Notes under the pieces: model-generated | What the model saw: only the letters and a program-made list of their open reading frames with translations | Databases searched by the model: none | What the model was told of the DNA's origin: nothing | Shown: one piece after another, positions 6,751-14,735 of the stretch | Layout of the letters: each line of letters opens with the position of its first letter | Position numbering within the stretch: the stretch's first letter is position 1 | NCBI GenBank assembly: GCA_947175035.1 | Contig: CAMWLG010000035.1 | Location: 1-35,314 of the forward strand | Origin: an uncultured Lachnospiraceae bacterium | GTDB lineage: Bacteria; Bacillota; Clostridia; Lachnospirales; Lachnospiraceae | Direction: 5' to 3' | Length of the DNA stretch: 35,314 nucleotides | Made by a program: the position numbers and the translations under genes

Positions 6751-7827
6751 ATGAAAAACTTTCTGTTCCAACGCATTATGTATAAAATCCTGCGAAACTC
6801 CATCCTCTTCCTGATCGGTCTGGTAACAGCCATGTTTTTGGGATATATCTGGGGGCATTCCCGGGTATGGCTCGGCTATGAGAACGATTATCTCTTCTGG
6901 CACTGGGTGGATCAGAACGCCCTCTCTCTGGGAATCATAAGCTTCCTTGTGGGCGAACTGTTCATTTTCACATGGTATTTGTACCGCATGGGAACTTATT
7001 TTCAGGAAATTACGACCGCCATGGGAAATATTCAGGCGCAGGACGATAGCTGGATTACCCTGTCTGATGATTTGAGCGAGACCGCCTCCTACATGAACCA
7101 GATCAAGACCGGACTTCGCGAAAGCCGCATGCAGGCAAAGGAAGCGGAGCAGCGCAAAAATGATTTGGTAGTTTATCTTGCCCATGACCTGAAAACACCC
7201 CTCACCTCCGTGCTGGGTTATCTCTCTATTCTGGAAGAAAGCCCCGCCCTTCCCTCTGAGCAGCAAAGTCACTTTCTAAACATTGCCCACAGGAAGGCGG
7301 AGCGTCTGGAAGAATTGATCAATGAATTTTTTGAGATCACGCGCTTTAACCTGTCCAATATCGAATTGGAAAAAAGGCAGATTCAATTTTCACGGCTGCT
7401 TCGCCAGACAATCTTTGAATTCCACCCCATGCTTGAGGAAAAGCATCTAACCTGCAGATTGGATGAGGCGGAGGAAATCGTCCTGTACTGCGACTTGGAC
7501 AAAATACAACGCGTCGTGGACAATCTGCTGCGCAACGCCTGCTTCTATGCCTATGAAGACACAGAGATTGTTCTGCGGACAGAGCTCATGTCCGCAGAGC
7601 GAGTTTGCTTTACCTGCTCCAACCACGGCCCCACCATTCCCACCGAGAAGCTAAACCGCATATTCGAACAGTTTTATCGACTGGACAATGCCCGCACAAG
7701 CAGCACCGGCGGCGCCGGTTTGGGACTTGCCATCGCCAAACAGATCGTACAGCTCCACGGCGGCAGCATTCGTGCCGAGAGCGCGGACGAGCTGACCACC
7801 TTCACTGTGGAGCTCCCGCTGCATTAA
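6751..7827 (+). CDS. Sensor histidine kinase (VanS-like)
   Basis: This 358-aa membrane kinase has two transmembrane helices (about 16-36 and 57-76), with a short extracellular loop of about 20 residues between them, too small for a classic ligand-binding domain. A dimerisation helix carries the phosphorylated His in VVYLAHDLKTPLTSVLGYL. The ATPase domain has the N box (DNLLRNACFYAYED), the F region (RIFEQFYRLDNAR) and the G box (GGAGLGLAIAKQIVQLHGG). It would phosphorylate the adjacent VanR-like regulator. The small loop suggests sensing within or at the membrane. No vancomycin-resistance ligase genes are present, so the name is only a structural analogy. Confidence 0.93.
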   Translation: MKNFLFQRIMYKILRNSILFLIGLVTAMFLGYIWGHSRVWLGYENDYLFWHWVDQNALSLGIISFLVGELFIFTWYLYRMGTYFQEITTAMGNIQAQDDSWITLSDDLSETASYMNQIKTGLRESRMQAKEAEQRKNDLVVYLAHDLKTPLTSVLGYLSILEESPALPSEQQSHFLNIAHRKAERLEELINEFFEITRFNLSNIELEKRQIQFSRLLRQTIFEFHPMLEEKHLTCRLDEAEEIVLYCDLDKIQRVVDNLLRNACFYAYEDTEIVLRTELMSAERVCFTCSNHGPTIPTEKLNRIFEQFYRLDNARTSSTGGAGLGLAIAKQIVQLHGGSIRAESADELTTFTVELPLH

Positions 7828-7839
7828 TATGCCAAATAA

Positions 7840-7904
7840 CTTAAGAAATCTTAAGAATTTTCAGAGGAAAAACCAAAAAAGCCTTTCCATGGCTTGTTTA
7901 TAAT
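7840..7904 (+). promoter_or_regulatory. Tandem 10-bp direct repeats and -10 element upstream of the C39-like peptidase
   Basis: CTTAAGAAAT (7840-7849) is followed head to tail by CTTAAGAATT (7850-7859). A TATAAT hexamer lies at 7899-7904 with no good -35 (7876-7881 is A-rich), and the gene starts at 7934. Direct repeats at helical-turn spacing ahead of a -35-less promoter are typical of activation by PhoB/OmpR-type regulators. The regulator encoded just upstream is the obvious candidate. Confidence 0.6.
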
Positions 7905-7933
7905 CGGTGTATCAAAAGCAAAGGATGATACAC

Positions 7934-8785
7934 ATGACAAATAGAACCAACACACGAACCGTAAAACAATATCCAACAACAAATCAACTTCGACATTACA
8001 AAAAGGCACGTAGGCATCGCCTCGGCAGAAGCCTTATGTTTCTATTATCTCTCATATGTATCCTGTTGTTCTTATACTCCCTCGCCACACAACCCCAGTT
8101 CGTTATAAAGGAGTTTGTCACTCACGCGCCGGATTCCCCTATTCTTCCGGAAGAGGATATGCCCGCTGAGCTAACGGAGCTTTTGAAGCGTAATGAGGAA
8201 GTGCATCTTTTTGTGGAGGAATATAAAAATCGGGATACCTATCTAAAGCGGGAGATTGACCTCTCCAAAGACTCCTATGTCAAGGAAGCCCTTGCATCAG
8301 GCGAGCCTCCGCTTCTGCTGCAATGGGATTTGCGTTGGGGATATGCCCCTTACGGGGACGATATGATTGGTCTGGCGGGCTGTGGCCCCACCTGTCTGTC
8401 CATGGCTTATATCCATCTCACAGGAGATACCTCCAAGAATCCCGCCGTCATGGCCGACTTTTCCTACAGCCAGGGCTATTACACGGAATATGGAACCGCT
8501 TGGGCGCTATGGACAGACGGTGCAGCCTCCCTTGGACTCAAGGGAGAAACTTTGTCTTTAAGTGAATCTGTTATGAAAAGCGCCCTTGATAACGGCGAAC
8601 TGATCATATGCAGTATGCGTCCCGGTGACTTCACCACCACGGGGCATTTTATTCTGATTTGGGGATATGACGACAACGGTTTTCGGGTCAAAGACCCCAA
8701 CCGCCAGAGCCACAGCGACAAATATTGGAGCTACGACGATCTGTCACGGCAGATTAAGAATTTGTGGGGATTATCTGCTCCTTAA
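7934..8785 (+). CDS. Membrane-anchored C39-like cysteine peptidase (Peptidase_C39_2)
   Basis: The start at 7934 follows AAAGGA by 8 nt. The 283-aa protein has a basic N-terminus, one membrane helix (about 33-52, LMFLLSLICILLFLYSLA) and an extracytoplasmic linker. The papain-like C39_2 domain (about 130-275) contains LLQWDLRWGYAPYG, the catalytic cysteine in GLAGCGPTCLSMAY, the catalytic His in TTGHFILIWGYD and the Asp in FRVKDPN. It likely hydrolyses an unknown peptide or isopeptide bond outside the membrane. It sits directly behind the two-component genes with its own putative regulator-binding repeats, so it is probably the output of that system. It is not a transporter-linked bacteriocin peptidase, as no ABC domain is present. 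Confidence 0.85.
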   Translation: MTNRTNTRTVKQYPTTNQLRHYKKARRHRLGRSLMFLLSLICILLFLYSLATQPQFVIKEFVTHAPDSPILPEEDMPAELTELLKRNEEVHLFVEEYKNRDTYLKREIDLSKDSYVKEALASGEPPLLLQWDLRWGYAPYGDDMIGLAGCGPTCLSMAYIHLTGDTSKNPAVMADFSYSQGYYTEYGTAWALWTDGAASLGLKGETLSLSESVMKSALDNGELIICSMRPGDFTTTGHFILIWGYDDNGFRVKDPNRQSHSDKYWSYDDLSRQIKNLWGLSAP

Positions 8786-8831
8786 ATCATTCTGTGTCTG
8801 TGGCTCTTTACCTCGATTCTATTTATGATGT

Positions 8832-9251
8832 CTACTCGTTACTTTGTGCGCTTTTGCTCTTGGCGATTCCATATGCCCAATCAGCCAGTTTGCTTGCACC
8901 AATGATATCGGCTTCCTGGCCCTTCAAGTTCTTCAGGATACCCACGACACAGAAAACCAGAACCAAGATGCCAAGAACCGAGCCAATCAGATCAACCACC
9001 AGGCCCCAGACACTGGAAAGCAAAGGAACGCGGTATAGGGGGCTCAGGATACTCAACACCTGACTCACCAGATTCTCCACAACACACAGGCAGATTGCCT
9101 GAATCACCTGACGGCCCGCCCACTCGTTCTGCTCCACCAGTATCACCACGCCCGCCAGCAAAAAGAGCGCTGTGGAATAGCCAAGATATGCCAGCAAAAA
9201 CGCCGATACCGTGTAAAAACACATTCTAACTCCAAATTTTCCTTTTTCCAT
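8832..9251 (-). CDS. Small integral membrane protein, unknown function
   Basis: The start at 9251 has a good GGAGGAA site upstream; longer readings to 9356 lack one. The 139-aa product begins MEKGKFGVRMCFYTVSAF and has about four hydrophobic segments (roughly 8-38, 48-68, 78-110). A soluble tail follows, with LKNLKGQEADIIGASKLADWAYGIAK. The layout recalls DUF4870/Tic20-like small membrane proteins, but I am not certain. It lies 59 nt downstream of the MATE exporter gene on the same strand, so it may be the last gene of the rubrerythrin-MATE transcript. It converges on the C39-like peptidase gene. Confidence 0.7.
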   Translation of the reverse strand: MEKGKFGVRMCFYTVSAFLLAYLGYSTALFLLAGVVILVEQNEWAGRQVIQAICLCVVENLVSQVLSILSPLYRVPLLSSVWGLVVDLIGSVLGILVLVFCVVGILKNLKGQEADIIGASKLADWAYGIAKSKSAQSNE

Positions 9252-9310
9252 GATTGTTTCCTCCTGTAAAATATGATTGTTTACTATCCCATGAATCCAT
9301 GTTGATTCAT

Positions 9311-10762
9311 TTAATCCGACTCCGCCACCCTGTCCACAAGGTTGATATTTTTCCACTTTCCCTGTCGGAATCGCAAATAGTTAAACAACGCGCCCAAAAG
9401 CCAGCTGACCAACAGAGATATGAAAAGCGCATCCGGGTGTCCGCTCGGCCAGCTCTCGGAACGGTTGAAATACGCAAGCGTATAGGCAAGGGGCACACGA
9501 ACCACCACTGTCGTGATCAGGGAGATAATCATGGTTGACATGGTATCACCCGCCGCCCGAAGGATACCGCCGTAAACCTGCGTAATACCCATGGCTATGT
9601 AGCCTGCAGCGAGGATTTTCAGCCCCCGTCCTCCCAGTTCCACCACGTTTCGATACACATCCGGGTCTGTGTTTTCCTGGTTGATAAAGATTTCTATTAA
9701 TTGCCTCCCGAACAACAACAATGCCATCACGATCACCAGCGAAGTGCCAAGAGCAAGCCCCAGCGCCGCATGTTCCCCGGGCTTCAGGCGTTCCATTTTC
9801 TTAGCGCCAAGATTTTGCCCAATATAGGTCGAGACGGCAAGGCCAAAGGTGAATGCCGGAAGCACAGCGAAGCCATCCACCCTCATAATCGCCACGTTGA
9901 TCGCCGGAACAAAATCCCCCATCTGATTCGTCAGACTTTGGACAAAGACCATCGCCATGGAAAAAATCGCCTGCGTCATGCCAGAGGGAAGTCCCAGCTT
10001 CAGAATCAACTTGCTGGTATCAGCCTTTGGAATCAATGTCTCCCGCTTGATCTCCACAATATCCTTCATATGGGTCAGGCGGATGATACACAGGATCGCG
10101 GATACTGTCTGGGCAATGATGGTAGCCCACGCAACACCCTGTACTCCCCAGCCAAGGCCCGCCACAAACCAGAGGTCAAGCACGATATTCAGTCCCGCAG
10201 AAACCAACAAATATAACAGCGGGTAGAAGCTGTCACCCAGCCCTCGCAATATACCCGAAATAATATTGTAGAAGGCCAATCCCAGAATTCCCCCGAAGAT
10301 AATCTGCAGATAAGCTGCCGCCAAATGCAGATATTTCTCCGGCGTATTGATCAATTCCAACAGCGGACGCGAGATAGGAATACCCACAGCCATGATGATA
10401 ATCGCCGCAATCACCACCAGCGTCACAGACGTACCGATACTCCGAGAGAGCTGCTCCTTATCCTTTGCCCCAAAATACTGTGCGACCAGAATCCCCGCGC
10501 CGGTGGATATCGCGATAAAGAGCACCAGCAGCAGGTTAATAATTGGTGCAGACACCCCCACTGCTGACAGAGCATCCACACCATTGTACCCGTTCCGCGC
10601 AACAGAACAATACTTTCCCACCACAACGGAATCCACCGTAGAATAAAGCTGCTGGGCAAAGTTACCGATCAACAGCGGGAACGCGAACTTCGCAATCGCC
10701 TTGACCGGGCTTCCCACTGTCATATCCTGTGCGCCGAATAATTTTTTTACCTGTTCAAACAT
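9311..10762 (-). CDS. MATE family multidrug/metabolite exporter
   Basis: At 483 residues with about 12 hydrophobic segments in two homologous halves, this matches MATE transporters. Recognisable pieces are PLLIGNFAQQLYSTVDSVVVGKY near the start, VSAPIINLLLVLFIAISTGAGILVAQYFGAK in the first half and the paralogous LPAFTFGLAVSTYIGQNLGAKK in the second half. It would export cationic or other small compounds using Na+ or H+ gradients; the substrate is unknown. The ATG follows the rubrerythrin stop after a single nucleotide (TAATATG) with only a weak ribosome site, implying translation coupled to rubrerythrin. A link with oxidative stress is suggested by that pairing but is inference. Confidence 0.93.
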   Translation of the reverse strand: MFEQVKKLFGAQDMTVGSPVKAIAKFAFPLLIGNFAQQLYSTVDSVVVGKYCSVARNGYNGVDALSAVGVSAPIINLLLVLFIAISTGAGILVAQYFGAKDKEQLSRSIGTSVTLVVIAAIIIMAVGIPISRPLLELINTPEKYLHLAAAYLQIIFGGILGLAFYNIISGILRGLGDSFYPLLYLLVSAGLNIVLDLWFVAGLGWGVQGVAWATIIAQTVSAILCIIRLTHMKDIVEIKRETLIPKADTSKLILKLGLPSGMTQAIFSMAMVFVQSLTNQMGDFVPAINVAIMRVDGFAVLPAFTFGLAVSTYIGQNLGAKKMERLKPGEHAALGLALGTSLVIVMALLLFGRQLIEIFINQENTDPDVYRNVVELGGRGLKILAAGYIAMGITQVYGGILRAAGDTMSTMIISLITTVVVRVPLAYTLAYFNRSESWPSGHPDALFISLLVSWLLGALFNYLRFRQGKWKNINLVDRVAESD

Positions 10763-10763
10763 A

Positions 10764-11303
10764 TTAGTAATTCTCAGCTTTCACCTGGAAATAAGACTGG
10801 GGATGCTCGCATACGGGACACACCTCCGGAGCCTGTTTGCCGATACAGATATGTCCACAGTTCGCGCACTGCCAGATAGTATCGCCATCCTTGGAAAATA
10901 CCAGGCCATTCTCCACATTGGCAAGAAGCTTTCTGTATCTCTCCTCATGCGCCTTCTCGATTGCAGCGACACCCTCAAAAAGCTTGGCGATATCCTCAAA
11001 GCCTTCCGCCCTCGCATCATTTGCAAACTGGGCATACATATCGGTCCACTCGTAATTCTCGCCCTCTGCGGCCGCCTTCAGGTTCTCCGCGGTGCTGCCA
11101 ATCCCGTCATTCAAGAGCTTATACCACATCTTTGCATGCTCTTTCTCATTGGCTGCCGTCTCCTCAAAAATCGCCGCGATCTGCACATAGCCATCCTTCT
11201 TCGCCTTGGATGCAAAATAGCTGTACTTATTGCGCGCCATGGATTCTCCCGCAAAAGCCGCCTGAAGATTTGCCTCTGTCTTGGTTCCCTTTAAATTCGC
11301 CAT
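10764..11303 (-). CDS. rbr: Rubrerythrin (peroxide-reducing diiron protein)
   Basis: Rubrerythrin reduces hydrogen peroxide in anaerobes. The 179-aa protein has an erythrin four-helix domain with the iron ligands in two E..H patterns ([32 protein letters not shown]; then [15 protein letters not shown]). A C-terminal rubredoxin-like domain carries two CxxC knuckles ([12 protein letters not shown] and [13 protein letters not shown]). AGGAGG precedes the start by a normal distance. It is the first gene of the operon with the MATE gene. The promoter at 11367-11395 looks like a sigma-A site with no visible PerR box that I can name. Confidence 0.96.
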   Translation of the reverse strand: MANLKGTKTEANLQAAFAGESMARNKYSYFASKAKKDGYVQIAAIFEETAANEKEHAKMWYKLLNDGIGSTAENLKAAAEGENYEWTDMYAQFANDARAEGFEDIAKLFEGVAAIEKAHEERYRKLLANVENGLVFSKDGDTIWQCANCGHICIGKQAPEVCPVCEHPQSYFQVKAENY

Positions 11304-11366
11304 TGTGAAATCCTCCTAATTTTTTTTAAATTTTCCTGTCGGCATGCTACGCCGCCCTTGGAAAGT

Positions 11367-11395
11367 ATTCTACTACACTTGCGATTTTTTTCCAA
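11367..11395 (-). promoter_or_regulatory. Promoter of the rubrerythrin operon
   Basis: Read leftwards: TTGGAA (11395-11390), a 17-nt spacer and TAGAAT (11372-11367), about 64 nt before the rbr start. Confidence 0.65.
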
Positions 11396-11426
11396 TAGGG
11401 AAATTGGGAAATTAAGAGACCTCTCT

Positions 11427-11455
11427 TTGACATTTTATGCGGAATCCCTTATACT
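11427..11455 (+). promoter_or_regulatory. Promoter of aroA
   Basis: TTGACA (11427-11432), 17 nt and TATACT (11450-11455), with the start codon about 30 nt downstream. It is divergent from the rubrerythrin promoter. Confidence 0.8.
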
Positions 11456-11484
11456 TACCTTAAAAACAGCAGATGGGAGCAGAT

Positions 11485-12834
11485 ATGAGTTACGATTCCA
11501 GCTATGACAGAAAGACCAATACCTACCGGGTTCCCTTTCTCAAAGATTCCATATATGACAAAACCGATACTTCCCCTCACATCGTGAGGGTGCCCGGTTC
11601 CAAGAGCATCACCAACCGCGCGCTGCTTCTGGCGACTTTGGCAGAAGGAACCTCAACCCTGCGGGGCGTTCTCTTCTCGGACGATTCCAGGCATTTCCTG
11701 CAATGCGTTCAGGATTTGGGCTTCGAGACCACCGTGGACGAGCCGGGGAAGACGATTACCGTCACGGGCCAAGGCGGTGCTGTAGCCAAGCCAGAGGCCT
11801 CGCTGTATGTGGGAAGCGCCGGCACCGCCGCGCGGTTTCTCACCGCCTATCTGGGGGTGTCCAACGGCGTCTACCATATGGATGCATCAGAGCAGATGCG
11901 CCGCCGTCCCATGGCGTCCCTTTTGGATTCCTTGAAGGAACTGGGCTGTGAGATTCTTTATGAAAAGGATTCCAAGGAAGGCTTCTTTCCATTTACCGTA
12001 AAAAGCCATGGTTTTCATAAAAACACCATCAGCGTGGATATTGAACACAGCAGCCAGTTTTTGAGCGCACTATTGATCTCCTCCTGCCTGTCCAAAGAAG
12101 ACTTCACTGTCAAGGTGCATGGCTCCCACGGTATGTCGTATATTGAAATGACCTGCAAAATGATGGAACAGTTCGGGGTTCGCACGAACCATCTTGCACC
12201 CGATACCTTCGTCACTGCCGCCGGTCAGCATTATCTGGCGCGGGACTATCAGATTGAACCTGACGTGTCCGCCGCCTGTTATTTCTATGCTTGCGCCCCG
12301 CTGCTGCAAATCCCCGTGTTGGTGGAGCAGGTGCATTTTGATTCACTGCAGGGGGATGTAGCGTTCCTGCGTATTTTGGAACAGATGGGCTGCACGCTGC
12401 AAGAACAGCCCCAGGGCATTCTGGTAATGCCCCCCAAACACGGCTTCCACGGTATCACTGTAGATATGTCCGCCTGCTCTGATCAGGCGATCACCCTTGC
12501 CGCCATCGCTCCCTTCGCGGACGCTCCCACCACCATCACGGGGATTGGGCATATCCGCCTACAGGAGAGTGACCGGATTCATGCCATTGTCACAGAACTT
12601 GGCAAAATGGGCATCCGCACCGAGACAGACCGCGTCTCTCCGGGCAGCATCACCATCTACCCCGGCATGCCTGAACCATGTGTGGTGGACACCTATGACG
12701 ACCACCGCATGGCTATGGGTTTTGCACTGATTGGGCTTCGGGCAGAAGGGATTGAGATACATGACCCGGGATGCTGCAGGAAGACTTTCGAGGATTACTT
12801 CCAGGTGTTGGAGGAGTTTATTGAGGGGCTGTGA
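11485..12834 (+). CDS. aroA: 3-phosphoshikimate 1-carboxyvinyltransferase (EPSP synthase)
   Basis: EPSP synthase catalyses step six of the shikimate pathway, joining phosphoenolpyruvate and shikimate-3-phosphate. The protein (449 aa) shows VPGSKSITNRALLLATLAEGTS (substrate-binding Lys/Ser/Arg), the LYVGSAGTAARFLTAYL loop, QFLSALLISS, EPDVSAACYFYACAP and the C-terminal RLQESDRIHAIVTELGKMG and DTYDDHRMAMGFAL motifs. The start at 11485 has GGGAG five nt before it; an ATG at 11473 overlaps that site. It stands alone, without other aro genes, and is followed by arcC in the same direction but with a separate promoter. An extra N-terminal stretch of about 25 residues precedes the first core strand. 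Confidence 0.96.
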   Translation: MSYDSSYDRKTNTYRVPFLKDSIYDKTDTSPHIVRVPGSKSITNRALLLATLAEGTSTLRGVLFSDDSRHFLQCVQDLGFETTVDEPGKTITVTGQGGAVAKPEASLYVGSAGTAARFLTAYLGVSNGVYHMDASEQMRRRPMASLLDSLKELGCEILYEKDSKEGFFPFTVKSHGFHKNTISVDIEHSSQFLSALLISSCLSKEDFTVKVHGSHGMSYIEMTCKMMEQFGVRTNHLAPDTFVTAAGQHYLARDYQIEPDVSAACYFYACAPLLQIPVLVEQVHFDSLQGDVAFLRILEQMGCTLQEQPQGILVMPPKHGFHGITVDMSACSDQAITLAAIAPFADAPTTITGIGHIRLQESDRIHAIVTELGKMGIRTETDRVSPGSITIYPGMPEPCVVDTYDDHRMAMGFALIGLRAEGIEIHDPGCCRKTFEDYFQVLEEFIEGL

Positions 12835-12855
12835 CACCGCCCCTATACATTTTTT
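12824..12855 (+). terminator. Weak terminator at the end of aroA
   Basis: AGGGGC (12824-12829) pairs with GCCCCT (12839-12844), and a T-run follows at 12851-12855. The stem overlaps the aroA stop and the -35 of the next promoter, so it is only a tentative terminator. Confidence 0.35.
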
Positions 12856-12872
12856 ATAAAGTATGCTATACT
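12844..12872 (+). promoter_or_regulatory. Promoter of arcC
   Basis: A TATACT -10 (12867-12872) with TG one base upstream (extended -10) is preceded after 17 nt by the weak -35 TATACA (12844-12849). It lies about 44 nt before the start. Confidence 0.5.
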
Positions 12873-12915
12873 GAAATTCCATCAAAATACCATAACTATG
12901 AGAAAGAGGTATCGT

Positions 12916-13851
12916 ATGAGTAAGAAAAAAGTTGTGGTCTCTCTGGGGCACGAATCCCTGGGGTATACCACTTTGGAACAGTGGGACGCAGTGAAGATTA
13001 CTGCCAAGGCGCTGGCAGATCTGGTGGAGGCGGACTATCAATTGACCATCACGCATTCTAACGGTCCCCAAGTAAGCATGATACATAAAGCGATGACCGA
13101 GTTGCGCCGCATATACACCGATTATACCCCTGCCCCTATGTGCGTTTGTTCCGCCATGAGTCAGGGTTATGTGGGCTATGACATCCAGAACGCTCTGCGA
13201 ACCGAGCTGATTTCCAGAGGCATCTCCAAGACCGTGAGTACTATTTTGACTCAGGTGACCGTGGATCCCTATGACGAGGCATTTTACGAGCCCACCAAGC
13301 TGATCGGGCGCTATATGTCCAAGGAGGACGCGGAAACGGAGCAGAAGAAGGGCAATTATGTACGCGAGATTCCCGACAAGGGGTATCGCCGCGTGGTGGC
13401 TGCCCCCAAACCGATTGATATCGTGGAGATTGACGCCATCCGCATTTTAGCTGACGCCGATCAAGTAGTGATTGCCTGTGGTGGCGGCGGTATTCCTGTC
13501 ATTGAACAAAAGCATGCCTTAAAGGGCGCTTCCGCCGTAATTGAGAAGGATGCCATTGCCGGCAAGCTCGCCTCCGAATTAAAGACGGACGAGCTGATCA
13601 TCCTCACCAATGTGGAATGCGTTTACAAAGACTTTGGCAAAGAGAGTCAGACACCCATTACGTCCATGACCGTATCCGAGGCACAGGAGGCCATAGCACA
13701 GGGAGAATTTGAGGCGGGCACCATGCTTCCCAAGATTGAGGCAGCCATCTCCTACCTTGAAAAAGTCCCCACCGGAAAGGTACTCATCACCTCCATGAAA
13801 TATGTCAAGGACGCGATCAAGGGCAAAACCGGAACTTTGATCACCGCATGA
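12916..13851 (+). CDS. arcC: Carbamate kinase, clostridial subtype
   Basis: Carbamate kinase makes ATP from carbamoyl phosphate and ADP. This 311-aa member of the amino-acid kinase fold has ITHSNGPQVSMI, SAMSQGYVGYDIQNAL, the long PxxKPIGxx-equivalent region (EPTKLIGRYMSKEDAE), VIACGGGGIPVIEQ, AVIEKDAIAGKLASEL and the C-terminal GTMLPKIEAAISYL and GKTGTLITA. The first strand reads VVSLGHESLGY instead of the common VALGGNAL; I believe a whole clostridial subgroup shares this. No arginine deiminase or ornithine carbamoyltransferase gene is adjacent, so it may serve another carbamoyl-phosphate source such as agmatine or purine breakdown. The start at 12916 has an AGAGG site 6 nt upstream. Confidence 0.9.
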   Translation: MSKKKVVVSLGHESLGYTTLEQWDAVKITAKALADLVEADYQLTITHSNGPQVSMIHKAMTELRRIYTDYTPAPMCVCSAMSQGYVGYDIQNALRTELISRGISKTVSTILTQVTVDPYDEAFYEPTKLIGRYMSKEDAETEQKKGNYVREIPDKGYRRVVAAPKPIDIVEIDAIRILADADQVVIACGGGGIPVIEQKHALKGASAVIEKDAIAGKLASELKTDELIILTNVECVYKDFGKESQTPITSMTVSEAQEAIAQGEFEAGTMLPKIEAAISYLEKVPTGKVLITSMKYVKDAIKGKTGTLITA

Positions 13852-13854
13852 TTC

Positions 13855-13904
13855 AAAAACAGGCGCGTTACTGTGCACCTCCCAAGGCTGCCAGCAACGC
13901 GCCT
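13855..13904 (-). terminator. Terminator of the HD-GYP/Hpt/lspA operon
   Basis: AGGCGCGTT (13861-13869) and AACGCGCCT (13896-13904) are perfect 9-bp arms. Read leftwards they are followed by a T5 run (13859-13855). The stem lies over the last codons of lspA; the loop is 26 nt. It may also serve arcC, which ends at 13851 facing it. Confidence 0.6.
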
Positions 13905-14329
13905 ATTATAATACAAAAATCCGCCAGGTTAAAAACAATATTTTGAAGCCACCGGCACCGCACTCCAAAGCTAAAATAATCCACAACATATTTCCGTTTC
14001 AGCCTGTCATAAGTATTGCTGAAAGCTCCGCCCAGCAAAAGTGTCAGCCCCGCCGCAAGCAGCGGATTCCGCTTCTGTCCCAGACTGACGATCAGGCAAA
14101 CCGCCGTGGCAATCGTCAGAAACACGGACAATACCGCCACCAACGTGCTTTTCTTCTCGCCGATATGAAAGGCCGCCCCCTTATTGTAGCTCCTGCGCAA
14201 CAGGATCTTGCCCCCCAGGATGGACTGTGTTCCGTCAGCGGGCAGTTCCCGACGTTCCATGTGACGCTTAATCAACAAGTCCATGCTGCCAATCAATATT
14301 GCAAAGACAATACACACTGTCCCGGTCAT
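13868..14329 (-). CDS. lspA: Lipoprotein signal peptidase (signal peptidase II)
   Basis: LspA removes signal peptides from prolipoproteins in the membrane. The 153-aa protein has about four membrane helices (roughly 5-22, 62-82, 88-105, 128-148). The catalytic aspartates are in SNTYDRLKRKYVVDYFSF and NIVFNLADFCIIIG. An RRSYNKGAAFHI segment corresponds to the conserved N-x-GAAF motif. GGAG placed 7 nt before ATG 14329 defines the start; this site overlaps the stop of the Hpt gene, so the two are translationally linked. Pairing lspA with a signalling operon is unusual; it is often next to a pseudouridine synthase gene (rluD). Confidence 0.9.
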   Translation of the reverse strand: MTGTVCIVFAILIGSMDLLIKRHMERRELPADGTQSILGGKILLRRSYNKGAAFHIGEKKSTLVAVLSVFLTIATAVCLIVSLGQKRNPLLAAGLTLLLGGAFSNTYDRLKRKYVVDYFSFGVRCRWLQNIVFNLADFCIIIGALLAALGGAQ

Positions 14330-14339
14330 CCGTCGACTC

Positions 14340-14699
14340 CTATGGATATATCTTGTCGAGAGCCGCCGTGACCCGCTCATACTCTTCTGTCACTTTATCC
14401 ATCAATGCTGCGCCTCCCTCAAAATTGCCCCCGCGGAACAACTCACACTGGGCGCTGACCTGAGTCTGCAAGGCCGACAGGGACAGATTCCCCGCCACTC
14501 CCTTTAAGGTGTGTGCAGCGGTAAAGGCCTTATCGTTATCCTTCGCTTCCACCGCCTCCATCAACTGCTGGTAATTAGGGTCATTTTTGAATTTGCGCAT
14601 GAAACGTTCCAGCAGCGCCTCATTGTTCATAAAACGCTCCATCACACTGTTCACGTCCACACCTGCTGCCACTAACTGGTTTCTTACCTCATCTGTCAT
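14340..14699 (-). CDS. Hpt (histidine phosphotransfer) domain protein
   Basis: A single-domain Hpt protein of 119 residues. The phosphoacceptor histidine sits in AFTAAHTLKGVAGNLSLSAL (about residue 63), the classic HxLKGxxxNLG-like motif. Flanking helices cover LLERFMRKFKNDPNYQQLMEAV before it and a Glu-rich helix after it. Such proteins shuttle phosphate between receiver domains in phosphorelays. Its direct upstream neighbour, the receiver/HD-GYP protein, is the probable partner, 36 nt away in the same operon. No hybrid histidine kinase is in the window, so the source of phosphate is unknown. An AGGAGG site lies slightly farther from the ATG than usual. Confidence 0.9.
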   Translation of the reverse strand: MTDEVRNQLVAAGVDVNSVMERFMNNEALLERFMRKFKNDPNYQQLMEAVEAKDNDKAFTAAHTLKGVAGNLSLSALQTQVSAQCELFRGGNFEGGAALMDKVTEEYERVTAALDKIYP

Positions 14700-14735
14700 C
14701 TCAATATACCTCCTGGTTTCCTAAATTATTGGTAA

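Noticed and set aside
6010..7272. Long 420-codon minus-strand frame opposite the response regulator and kinase genes
   Set aside because: It lies antisense to two unmistakable genes, has no family resemblance, and arises from codon bias on the coding strand.
6031..7827. A vancomycin resistance cluster
   Set aside because: Only VanR/VanS-like regulators are present; no ligase, dehydrogenase or dipeptidase genes accompany them.
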